Source: Termitidicoccus mucosus
GTDB lineage: Bacteria; Verrucomicrobiota; Verrucomicrobiia; Opitutales; Opitutaceae
Direction of reading: 5' to 3'
NCBI RefSeq assembly: GCF_038725785.1
Contig: NZ_CP109796.1
Coordinates: 5,084,001-5,148,000, forward strand
Length of the DNA stretch: 64,000 nucleotides
Part shown: piece by piece, positions 8,930-17,400 of the stretch
How positions within the stretch are numbered: position 1 is the first letter of the stretch
Layout: each line of letters begins with the position of its first letter
Translations under genes and position numbers: made by a program
Notes under the pieces: generated by a model
Told to the model about the DNA's origin: nothing
Database searches by the model: none
The model's input: the letters and a program-made list of their open reading frames with translations, nothing else

Positions 8930-10210
8930 TTAAACCGGACGCGAAGCGTCCCCGTAGCCGTGGGCTTTGGCGCGCCAGGCGAAGGCAAAGAGGAGGCTGC
9001 CGGCCAGACCGGTGGCGGCGATGGCGCCGAGTGCGACGCCCCAGCCGTGGGTTTGGGCGAGTTTGCCGAGACCCCAACCGGTGAGCAGGGCGCTGCCGTA
9101 GCCGAACAAGCCGGTAAGTCCCACGGCCGTGGCGGCGGCGCGTTTGGTGGCGAGGTTGGCCACCGCGATGCCGACAAGCGCCTGCGGGCCATAAATAAAG
9201 AAGCCGGCCAGAAAGAGCGGCAACATGGCCAGCCAGACAGGCGCCGTCGCCCATAGCTTCCAGAACAGCAGCATGGAGAGGGTCGCCAGCACCATGCAGA
9301 TGAGGCACACGCGCGCGCCGCGGCCGCCGAACAGCTTGTCGGTCATTCGACCCGCCACCAGCATCCCCGCCACGCCGGAGATCTCAAAGGCGGCGATCAT
9401 CCAGCCCGCCCCGACCAACGGCACATGGCGCGTTTCCGTCAGCATGGTCGGCCCCCAGTTGAGCACGGAATAGCGCATTGTATAGACAAAGAAATTCGCG
9501 ACGGCGATGATCCAGATATAGGGATTGCGAAACACATGCTCGCCCGCGAAGCGCATGAACTCGCCGAAGGACTGTTTCGAAATGGCGCCCGTTGAGCCCG
9601 TGGTCGCTATTTCCGGCAGCCCGACGGAGCCCGGCGTGTCGCGCAGCACCAGCCAAAGCGTGGCGGCGAGCAGGAGCACCAGCAGGGCTGGTCCGAAAAA
9701 TCCCCAGTGCCAGCCGAAATGGGTGACGATATAACCGCAGCCGATGGAGGCCAGCCCCATGCCGATGGAGTGCGAGGTGTTCCATATGGACATTTTGGTG
9801 GCGAGTTGTTCCGGCGGAAACCAGTGCGTCATCAACCGTGCGCAAGGAGGGAAACCCATGCCCTGAATCCAGCCGTTGGCCATCCATACCGCGCCCAGCA
9901 TAATGAGGGAGGTGCCAAAGCCGAAAATGATATTTGCGGCGGCGGACAGGACGAGACCGGTGACCATGAACACGCGGGCATTGGCGCGGTCGCCCAGAAT
10001 GCCGTTGGCGAACTTCGACACGCCGTAGAGCAGGCCGTTAAGGGTGATGAAGATGCCCAGATTGGTCTTGGTGTAGCCGTCGGCCTGCATCGCGGGGATG
10101 GCGAAGCTTAGGCTGTTTCGCACAAAATAAAACGCGATGTAGCCAATCATCGCGCCGACCAGCGTGCGGTTTTGCCAATAGCGAAATTTCCGATCGGTGG
10201 CGGAAGACAT
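8930..10210 (-). CDS. glpT: Glycerol-3-phosphate:phosphate antiporter family (GlpT-like), copy 1
   Basis: A 426-residue, 12-span MFS protein of the organophosphate:phosphate antiporter family. The two arginines that bind the substrate phosphate in E. coli GlpT are both in recognisable context: FYFVRNSLSFAIPAM in the first helix (Arg31 here) and NFFVYTMRYSVLNWGPTML in the seventh. The usual VLDW is VLNW, a small departure from the family that copy 2 does not share. GMGFPPCARLMTHWF and GYGSALLTGWGLG are further family landmarks. The start at 10210 (MSSATDRKFRYW) matches the length of the paralogue's core. It should import glycerol phosphate, of one or both enantiomers, in exchange for inorganic phosphate. 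It lies 104 bases after the glycerol-1-phosphate dehydrogenase gene in the same operon. Confidence 0.92.
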   Translation of the reverse strand: MSSATDRKFRYWQNRTLVGAMIGYIAFYFVRNSLSFAIPAMQADGYTKTNLGIFITLNGLLYGVSKFANGILGDRANARVFMVTGLVLSAAANIIFGFGTSLIMLGAVWMANGWIQGMGFPPCARLMTHWFPPEQLATKMSIWNTSHSIGMGLASIGCGYIVTHFGWHWGFFGPALLVLLLAATLWLVLRDTPGSVGLPEIATTGSTGAISKQSFGEFMRFAGEHVFRNPYIWIIAVANFFVYTMRYSVLNWGPTMLTETRHVPLVGAGWMIAAFEISGVAGMLVAGRMTDKLFGGRGARVCLICMVLATLSMLLFWKLWATAPVWLAMLPLFLAGFFIYGPQALVGIAVANLATKRAAATAVGLTGLFGYGSALLTGWGLGKLAQTHGWGVALGAIAATGLAGSLLFAFAWRAKAHGYGDASRPV

Positions 10211-10314
10211 GAAAGGGATGCAGGAGTTAGGAATTAAGAAGTGGAACCGGAGTGCGTCTTGCGCGCTGAATAAAAAATACAGGGAGAAGTTTTGGGCGCA
10301 TGAGTCTGGATTTA

Positions 10315-11715
10315 TTAACTCTTGATTTCCCATGCGCCGCCCGGCGCAAAGAGCGCGCCGAGCGCGGCGTCGAGCCATCCCGCCCGGGTGGCGAGATCGA
10401 GGACGGTGAAACGGCGGCGGATGTGCCAAGCTTTTATAAAACTGTCGCGCAGACGCCGGCGGGTGATGCCGATTTGCTCGGGCTCCACGGGCGCGCCCAC
10501 GGCCTGGAGACGTTGCTTGACCTCGGCATAGGGAATGAGCTGGCGGCGGAGCTTTGCGCAGAGCGCGGGCCACCCGGTTTTCAACAAGGCGAGTTGTCCG
10601 TGGAGGGCGGCGGCATCGATATATTTTGCCATGGTCTCGCGTATGGCGGTCTCCTGGAATTCCGTGGAGGCGAACATGGCGGCCGTGCGTGCCTCGACCG
10701 TCCGCGCATCGGGCCAGCGGGCGCAGATGGCGTCGATATTGAGGGCACCGGCATCCATGCGGAGCAGTTGTTCGTAGAAGGCGGTGACGGCGAGCGTGGC
10801 CACGCCGACCTTGAAGCCGTGCGAGGGCGCGGCGCCGTTGTGCGTATGGTGCTCCATGTCCCAGAGATGGCTGAACTGATGCTCGGCCCCCGATGCGGGA
10901 CGGCTGGACTGCGACCACTGCATGGCGAAGCCGCCAAGCATGAGCCCCTCGGTGAGCGCGTGGATGGCGGCGGCATCACCCGCGCGGGCGGCGGCGGGCC
11001 GGGCGAGCGCGTCGCGGAGGCCGCCCTGCACGATCGTCCAGGCTTTTGTATCAATGGGCTCCTCGCCGAGCGCGTCGGCCAGTATCCAGTCGGCGCCGGC
11101 GGTGACTTTGGCCAGCAGGTCCGCGTAGCCGGACGCGGTCATTTCCGGCGGGGCGTTTTTGATGATGTCGATGTCCGCGAGCACGGCCCGCGGCGCGGGG
11201 CAGGCGAGGGTTTGCTTGGCGTTTTGGTAGGTGATGGATGCGCCGAACGCGGTGTAGCCGTCCATCGAGGCGGCGGTGCCGATGCAGAAATACGGACGGC
11301 CTGTCTCGTGGGACGCGCGCTTGGCAAGGTCGTTGATGGTGCCGGACCCGACGGCGACGGGAATGGCCTCGTGGGTCTTCAACGACGCGGCGAGCTGCTC
11401 CACATATTTATATTCGGCATAGAGGGCGGGGTCTGTGTATATGAACGGTTCGATGAGCGGAACCCCGCCGTCAGCGAGCGCGTCGTGGACGGACTGCCCG
11501 ACGACAGCCATGGTGTGCCGGTCCGCGACGATGACAGCCTGCCGCCCGGGAAATTGTTGCTTGAAAACTCCGGCGACCCTCCCGATGCCGCCGCGCTCGA
11601 TCACGAGGGCCTTGGTCTCGCGCGCGGCTGCCAGGGCCTCCTGCGGCGCGAGGCGCGGAATATCAAACAGACTGCGTGCATCTGACACCTGCGGTGAAAG
11701 AAGGGGCGGATTCAT
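10315..11715 (-). CDS. egsA: sn-Glycerol-1-phosphate dehydrogenase (AraM/EgsA family), copy 1
   Basis: A 466-residue member of the iron-containing alcohol dehydrogenase-like superfamily. These enzymes interconvert dihydroxyacetone phosphate and sn-glycerol-1-phosphate with NAD(P)H. Nucleotide-binding and active-site motifs are visible: VAVGSGTINDLAKR, GTAASMDGYTAFGASI, ASGYADLLAKVTAGADW (metal-binding Asp), SGAEHQFSHLWDMEHH (metal-binding His) and APSHGFKVGVATL (second metal His). It is longer than B. subtilis AraM by about 70 residues, with an extra helical C-terminus containing RRRFTVLDLATRAGWLDAAL. The start at 11715 is supported by alignment with copy 2. The 156-base gap to the upstream phosphodiesterase gene contains an AT-rich hairpin (11834-11851) and an inverted repeat CATCCGG...CCGGATG (11770-11809). 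In this operon an oxidative, catabolic direction is the likelier role. Confidence 0.9.
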   Translation of the reverse strand: MNPPLLSPQVSDARSLFDIPRLAPQEALAAARETKALVIERGGIGRVAGVFKQQFPGRQAVIVADRHTMAVVGQSVHDALADGGVPLIEPFIYTDPALYAEYKYVEQLAASLKTHEAIPVAVGSGTINDLAKRASHETGRPYFCIGTAASMDGYTAFGASITYQNAKQTLACPAPRAVLADIDIIKNAPPEMTASGYADLLAKVTAGADWILADALGEEPIDTKAWTIVQGGLRDALARPAAARAGDAAAIHALTEGLMLGGFAMQWSQSSRPASGAEHQFSHLWDMEHHTHNGAAPSHGFKVGVATLAVTAFYEQLLRMDAGALNIDAICARWPDARTVEARTAAMFASTEFQETAIRETMAKYIDAAALHGQLALLKTGWPALCAKLRRQLIPYAEVKQRLQAVGAPVEPEQIGITRRRLRDSFIKAWHIRRRFTVLDLATRAGWLDAALGALFAPGGAWEIKS

Positions 11716-11871
11716 AAATATTTGGTTTATATAGATTGTATCTGCGGCGGAGGCACATGGAGCACCTCTCATCCGGGGCCGGAGCTGCAAAAGCATGCCG
11801 CACCGGATGTGGTGGCAGACAGGGAATGATTTATTAAAAAGTGTTTTTTAAAAATATGGGGCGTTGGCGTC

Positions 11872-12888
11872 CTATCTTTTGCCATGCCTGGCGTAATAGG
11901 CCTTGATCTCGCGCATGGTCACATCGGGGTGGTCGGTTGCAAAGGAGGCCACGCCGAGGTCCATCAGGGCGGCGTAGGCGTCGTCGTTGGGCATCCAGGG
12001 GAACGCCTGGTAAGTGATGCCGAGGGCGCGCAGGCGCACGCCGAGGCGGCGGATGAAGTCGAGCGTGTGGTTGAACGGCTCGTCAGGGTCGGTCGTGCAG
12101 GGAATGTTCTTCCAGTTTTTGCCCCCGTCGGTGGCGGGATTATAGTTTTTTCCGTTCCGGTTCGGGTGGACGTGGAGTTGGAGCGAGGTGATGGCCTTGA
12201 TGTCGCCGCTGGCGACGAGGTCGTCGAGGATTTTTGTGATTTCCTGTTCGCCGCCGGGCATCCAGAGGAGCGTGCCGGACTCGGGCACGAGTTTCTTCCA
12301 CGTGACAAGAAACGGCGGTTTGTTGGAGGCGACGATGACGCGGTCGGCGACGCCGGCGTCCCTCACCACGGCCGCGAGTTTGGCAAAGTCCACCTTTTTG
12401 ATGTCGAGGTAAAGGCGCAGGCCGGGCTTGTCGGACATGTAGGCGAAAATATCGGCCATTTTCGGGACGCGCCGGCCCTTGAACTGCTCGCCCTTCCACG
12501 CGCCGACATCGAGGGTTTGGAGAAATTCCCACGTGCTTTTTTCGACGGAGCTTTTCTTGAGCGTGTCGTCGGCGTCCTTTATGAGGCGCGAAAAGTTGCC
12601 GTCGTGGAAGGAGACGATGACGCCGTCCTTGGTGGCGCGGACATCGGCCTCGGGGATGGTGCCGAGGGACCAGCCGAGCTTGAAGGACTCCAAGGTGCCT
12701 TCCTCGGCGAGGTCGCCCGCGCCGCGGTGGCTTTGCACGACGAAGTTTTCGAGCGCGATGTGGTCGGTGACATTCCAATCGCTCTTGACCGGGACACCCC
12801 CGCCGGATGGACAGGCCGGATTCCGGGCGGAGGAAACAAACGGGGCTGCGGCGAGGAGCAGCCCTGCGAAGACAATGCGGGGGATCAT
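11872..12888 (-). CDS. Periplasmic glycerophosphodiester phosphodiesterase, copy 1
   Basis: A 338-residue GDPD-domain protein with a Sec signal (MIPRIVFAGLLLAAAPFVSS). It should hydrolyse deacylated phospholipid headgroups (glycerophosphodiesters) to glycerol phosphate plus an alcohol. TIM-barrel motifs are visible: VVQSHRGAGDLAEEGTLESF with the catalytic His and a metal Glu, IPEADVRATKDGVIVSFHD with the E-x-D and HD pair, and LYLDIKK. The usual Pro-Glu-Asn-Thr is EEGT here, so Asn is Gly; copy 2 keeps EENT. Other metal-binding residues look intact. The start at 12888 overlaps the SorC-regulator stop by four bases (ATGA), giving tight coupling in the operon. The product would feed the GlpT-like antiporter encoded downstream. 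Confidence 0.9.
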   Translation of the reverse strand: MIPRIVFAGLLLAAAPFVSSARNPACPSGGGVPVKSDWNVTDHIALENFVVQSHRGAGDLAEEGTLESFKLGWSLGTIPEADVRATKDGVIVSFHDGNFSRLIKDADDTLKKSSVEKSTWEFLQTLDVGAWKGEQFKGRRVPKMADIFAYMSDKPGLRLYLDIKKVDFAKLAAVVRDAGVADRVIVASNKPPFLVTWKKLVPESGTLLWMPGGEQEITKILDDLVASGDIKAITSLQLHVHPNRNGKNYNPATDGGKNWKNIPCTTDPDEPFNHTLDFIRRLGVRLRALGITYQAFPWMPNDDAYAALMDLGVASFATDHPDVTMREIKAYYARHGKR

Positions 12889-13877
12889 TTTTTTGATTTT
12901 TTGGTTTTGGATTTGGCGGCATCCGACTGCGCGGCGGCCTCCAGCAGCGCACGCGCGCCGGGCTCGTCGATGACAAGGCCCTTGAGGAAGCCACCCGCGG
13001 CGGCGGCCAGGATGGAAGCAGAGCGATCTGAGCCCGAGACCACGCCGATGACCTGCGGGATTTTGGCCAGCTGCCCGAGTTCGACGCTCATCACGCGGTC
13101 GCGCCAGGATGTGGCGCATTCTTTGCCGGAGGCATCGAAAAAGCGTCCGCAGATTTCGCCGATGGCGCCGGCCGTCTTCAAGTCGGCGATGTCCTGTCCC
13201 TTCAGGACGCCGCGCTCGATAAAGACTGAGTTGTCGAGCGTGCCGACGCCGACAATGGCGAGATTGGCCTGATTGAGGTGGGTGTTCACCACGCGGACCT
13301 GTTCGAGGGCAAGCAGGGCGTCGCGCATTTTTTTCTCGTGCACATAGGCGGGGGTGTTCATCGCGACGAAACTGCCGCCGAGTCGCTGGGAAAGCATGCG
13401 ACCGATTTCCTGGGCGTCGAAGGTGCTCACGGTTGAGTCCACACTGCCCATGGACTGAACGACGACGGGAAGCTTGTTCCTGGACTCGGGGATGTTCTGG
13501 GCAAGGGCGTGGATGGTGCGCCCCCCGGCAATGGCGATGACGCCCTTGGGCTGGATGAGCGATTCGAACGCCGCGGAGGCGAACAGGCCGATGGTCTTGC
13601 GCAGGTCGTCGGAGGAAAGGCCGTCGGGGGCCTTGATGACAATGGCGGCGGAGAACCCGAGCTGGACGCGCAGGCGGGCCTCGAGCTCGCGGTCGCGGGG
13701 CTCGTAGTCCGCGACGGTGATGCGAACGATGCCGCGCTCGCGCGCCAGGGCGAGGAGGCGGGAGACCTTGGCCTGCGAAACCTTCACGAATTTCGCCACC
13801 TCGTTCTGTCCCATGCCTTCCACGTAATAAAGACGGGCGGCAAGGTGTAACTGGTCGTCTGAATAATTATTCTGCAT
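12885..13877 (-). CDS. SorC/CggR-family transcriptional regulator, copy 1
   Basis: A 330-residue regulator with an N-terminal helix-turn-helix (NEVAKFVKVSQAKVSRLLAL, residues ~24-43) and a C-terminal sugar-phosphate-binding domain of the SorC type (PF04198), with motifs such as VIAIAGGRTIHALA and GAIGEICGRFF. These proteins bind phosphorylated sugars or trioses and usually repress catabolic operons. The ATG at 13877 (MQNNYSDDQ) aligns with the start of the paralogue at 58358; an ATG three codons upstream is also possible. Codons 2-5 contain the dyad GAATAATTATTC found in front of three other loci, so this gene may be autoregulated. It heads the first glycerophosphate operon and ends in a Lys/Ser-rich tail. 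Confidence 0.9.
   Translation of the reverse strand: MQNNYSDDQLHLAARLYYVEGMGQNEVAKFVKVSQAKVSRLLALARERGIVRITVADYEPRDRELEARLRVQLGFSAAIVIKAPDGLSSDDLRKTIGLFASAAFESLIQPKGVIAIAGGRTIHALAQNIPESRNKLPVVVQSMGSVDSTVSTFDAQEIGRMLSQRLGGSFVAMNTPAYVHEKKMRDALLALEQVRVVNTHLNQANLAIVGVGTLDNSVFIERGVLKGQDIADLKTAGAIGEICGRFFDASGKECATSWRDRVMSVELGQLAKIPQVIGVVSGSDRSASILAAAAGGFLKGLVIDEPGARALLEAAAQSDAAKSKTKKSKK
13861..13872. promoter_or_regulatory. GAATA-N2-TATTC operator candidate at sorC1 start
   Basis: GAATAATTATTC is a perfect 12-bp palindrome. It overlaps codons 2-5 of the SorC-type regulator gene and lies about 10-20 bases downstream of the inferred transcription start. That position suits a repressor. Identical or near-identical dyads occur at 14345, 43554 and 63483. 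Confidence 0.6.
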
Positions 13878-13888
13878 GGGAATCATTA

Positions 13889-13918
13889 ATATTTGGGTTG
13901 GTGTTCATTGGATGTCAA
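13889..13918 (-). promoter_or_regulatory. Probable promoter of the first glycerophosphate operon
   Basis: On the minus strand a perfect -35 hexamer TTGACA (13918-13913) is followed, after 18 bases, by AAATAT (13894-13889), a poor -10 match. Transcription would begin within a few bases of the regulator start codon, giving a very short leader with the dyad at 13861 just inside the transcript. Confidence 0.4.
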
Positions 13919-14162
13919 GGAATGAATATGTGATTTTATCAGGCCGTGCGCAAATCTTCACGGATCGGGCGGGATTGGGTCGGGGTGTTTCCGTGCGCAT
14001 CAATGTCCATATGTGAATGAATATAACGATATGCTGTGCGGCCAGCAAGGCGTGGCGTCCAGGATGCACTTGCTGCGGGGCGTGTGTTGCCGGTCGCGGG
14101 GTGGGGCGTGGTGTTTCCTCTATGTCATATTTGGCATTTAGTTGTTTGGCCGGGTCCTGTGC

Positions 14163-14179
14163 CTTTTGGATGCCAAAAG
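14163..14179. repeat. Inverted repeat in divergent intergenic region
   Basis: CTTTTGG-ATG-CCAAAAG is a perfect 7-bp inverted repeat with a 3-base spacer. It lies in the 589-base gap (13887-14475) between the divergent SorC regulator and giant autotransporter genes. It could be a regulator site. Apart from this, the shared promoter block at 14251 and the dyads, I see nothing else in that gap. Confidence 0.35.
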
Positions 14180-14250
14180 AGGGCGGCTGTGGCAAGGTGT
14201 TCTTTGGGCTGGGTTTCGGGACTGGATCGATTTTCGGTTCCGGGCTTGAA

Positions 14251-14308
14251 TGTCGCGTGATTGTCACGAGGGTGTCATATAAATGGCAAGGAGGCGCGGT
14301 AATATTAA
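14251..14308 (+). promoter_or_regulatory. Shared promoter block A (autotransporter copy)
   Basis: The 17-mer TGTCGCGTGATTGTCAC (14251-14267) is identical to one at 43441 in front of the second TonB receptor. In both places AATGGCA follows exactly 31 bases from the block start, and an A/T-rich -10-like stretch follows ~50 bases from it (TAATATTAA here, TATAATAAA there). The 17-mer contains the dyad GTGA-TTG-TCAC, here extended to CGTGA-N3-TCACG. I read it as an activator or repressor site just upstream of a promoter serving the autotransporter at 14476. Confidence 0.6.
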
Positions 14309-14344
14309 TGTGTTGTAAGTAAAAGGACGGTTATATCCTAATTT

Positions 14345-14356
14345 GAATATTTATTC
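14345..14356. promoter_or_regulatory. GAATA-N2-TATTC operator candidate, autotransporter promoter
   Basis: GAATATTTATTC is a perfect GAATA-N2-TATTC dyad about 40 bases downstream of the inferred -10 region and 120 bases before the autotransporter start. It is followed by CTATATAAAAAT, which matches the sequence after the equivalent dyad at 43554 (CTACATAAAAAT) with one difference. Confidence 0.6.
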
Positions 14357-14475
14357 TATATAAAAATGTTGACTATATTGATTTCTCCATTAATCCGTGG
14401 GCTTTCTACCGCCAAGAACCGGCAATCACTCCCTTTGTCCGCCCTTGCCGCCACCCTTACCCGATTCCGCCCTTT

Positions 14476-17400
14476 ATGAAAAATTCCATGACTTTCCATG
14501 CTTTTCCGCTGTGTTTCGGCTTACGCTGGCTGCCTTTGATGATTGCGGTGTCCGGATGCGTTCCCGCCGGGCTCGTGCAGGGGCAGACCCAAATTCCTTC
14601 CGGGGCCGCCGGATATATTTTGAACGCGGCAAACGGCACCAATTACGTGGTGGGCGCGGGCGTGCAGGTCAACAATCCCTCCACGGCGTCTCCCTCGGCT
14701 GCCGTTTATGACACGAGCGGAAACAACGTCTCCTGGACGATACGCAATTTCGGTGTCATCGGGTGGGTGACAAGCACGTCGACCGGATCTCCTTACAATG
14801 GAATCTACCTGTATTCGAGCGGAACCTCGACAATCATAAACGAGGCGGGGGGGAGCATCATTTCCGGCCAAGTCACCGGAGCATCGCGCGCCGGGGTGAA
14901 CTTTAGCAACGGCTACGGCATCCTGACAAACGCAGGGTATGTCTATGGCGCCGCCCATGGCGTGATTATCGGCTACGGGGCGTCATCACTGGGAGGCTCG
15001 GTGACGAACTCGGGCACGATCATCGGCAATGCCTCGGGCAGGTATGGAATCTCCGCGGTGTATGGCGCGGTGGAGGTGCGCAACACGGGAGGCTTGATCT
15101 CAAGCACTGCATCCGACGGCGTCAGTTTCGCCCCGACGGTTGCGTCCGGCTCCCTCTGGAACAGCGGCGGCGGAACGATCATCGGCGGGGCATATGGAGT
15201 GAATACGGACAATGGAGGGTTTATAGAGAACAACGCGGCGCTCATCCAAGGGAACGGCGGCGCCGGCATTCGTCTCGCCGGAGGCTCGGGAACGATACGG
15301 AATATTTTCAGCGGCACGATTCTCGGAGCCGCGGGGCATGGGATAAACACTGGCCCCGTCGCGGTGGTGGTGGAGAATGATGCGGCGCATATCGAGGGAG
15401 CCGCCGGCTCCGGAGTGCGCCTGGCCGGTGCATCGAGCATCCTGCGCAACCTCGGCGGTGGGGTGATCATGGGCTCGGCCCACGGCGTAACCGTGGAGGG
15501 CGCCGCCGGCGTGCTGGTGGAGAATAACGCGGCGGGTATCAAAGGAGGCACCCACGGTGTAAGTTTCAACGCCTCGGCGTCAGGCACGGTGCGGAATATC
15601 AACAGTGGCAGCATTGCGGGCGCGAACAGCGGCGTTTATGCGCTGGGGGCGGTGGTGATCGAGAATGAGGCGGGATCGTTGATTCAGGCCGAGAGCGCCG
15701 CAGTCAATCACGCAGGGGTGTATCTCGGCGCTGGAGGCACTGTTGTGAACCGGGGCACCATCCAGAGTGTGAACAACAACATCGCGATTTTATTTTCCGC
15801 GACCGACGCCGCCGAGGGTTCGCTCACGCTTGATACAGGCTCCGTGCTGGATGGCGACGTGATCAGCACGAAGGCCACGGGCAACAAAGTCGTTCTTGCG
15901 GGCGAGGGAGTGGAGGACAGCCATTTCACCGGGACGAGCGCCGATACCGGCTTCGAGTCGCTGACGATGAACGGCACGCAGTGGACGCTCGGCGGGTCGA
16001 TCGCGCTGACCGGCACGGCGGCGGATGCACTCGCCGTCAATTCCGGCACGCTCACCCTTGGCGGAGCTCTCGCGATGCCGAACGCTGGCGGCGTGTCGCT
16101 GGCGGCGGACAGCCTGCTGCATCTGGACTTTGCCGACGACGCCTCGCTTGCCGGCGTCATCAGCGGCGCGGGGTCGCTCACCCATGCGGGACCGGGATTG
16201 CTGGAGCTGACTGGCAGCAACACTTACTCCGGGCGGACCACGATCACGAGCGGCACGATCAAGGGTGGCATCGGCAGCAGCGCCCTTCATCTGGGCTCCG
16301 CCAGCGCGACATATCTCGTGGATCCGTCGGCGACACGGGTAACGCTCGCCAACATCACCGGCAATGGCGTGGTGGATATCCAGTCGGCCGATCTCGTCTT
16401 CGACGTGGTTGATTCCACGGACACGCAGACTTACGATTTCGCCGGCACGCTCAACAGCAATGGCGGCAACAAGCTCGTCAAGTCTGGCGAGGGCAAATTG
16501 ACCTTGACCCAGTCGCTCGCATCCAAGCTCGACGGCGGCACCGTGGTCGAAAACGGCACGCTCGGCCTCGCCGATGCATCGTATATTGTCGCCACCGGCC
16601 TTGTGCTGGGCGGCGGGACGACGGCGGGGCTCATCGAATACACGGGCGCGGGCAACTGGAGCACCAATGTCACGCTGGCGGGCGCGGGCGGCGGGTTCAG
16701 CGTCGCATCTGGCACGCAGGGGCTCGCGATCACGGTGGACGGCTCGGGGGCGTTTGTGAAGGGCGGGGACGGGACGCTCGACATCCGGAGCACACTGTTC
16801 GGCGCAGGCATCGACGCCACCGAGGTGCGTGGCGGCGCGTTGATTGGAAACAAGGATGTGTTCAGGGGGGACATCACGCTCTCGGACAATGGCACGGTTG
16901 TCTATGATCACAATGGCGCGGCATGGCAGGACGCCCGCGATATTTCCGGAGCAGGCAATTTTATAAAGACTGGGGACGGCTTGCTGGAGTTGACCGGTTC
17001 GAACACCTATGCGGGCGACACCACGGTCCGCAGCGGCACGCTGCAGGGCAACATCGGGACGGGGGCGTTGACGGTGGACAGCGGAGCGACCTACAAGGTG
17101 GCGTCCGGGATTGATGCGTTTTCGATTGCCGGAGTCCAGGGCGGCGGAACCATTGATCTCAACGCCGCCAGCCTGAACCTCGACGTGGGCGCGGGCGTGA
17201 GCAGCACATTCAGCTTTAGCGGCAGCTTGATCAGCGCGAATCCCTCCTCCGCGCTCGTGAAGACGGGGGCGGGCACGGTCGAATTGCAAAGCGTGGTGGC
17301 ATTGCAGGGAGGTGCCGCGATCCAGGACGGCACGCTTCGGCTGGCGAACCAGAATTTTATTCAGGCGCCCGTTGTTCTCGGCACGGGCAGCACGAGCGGG

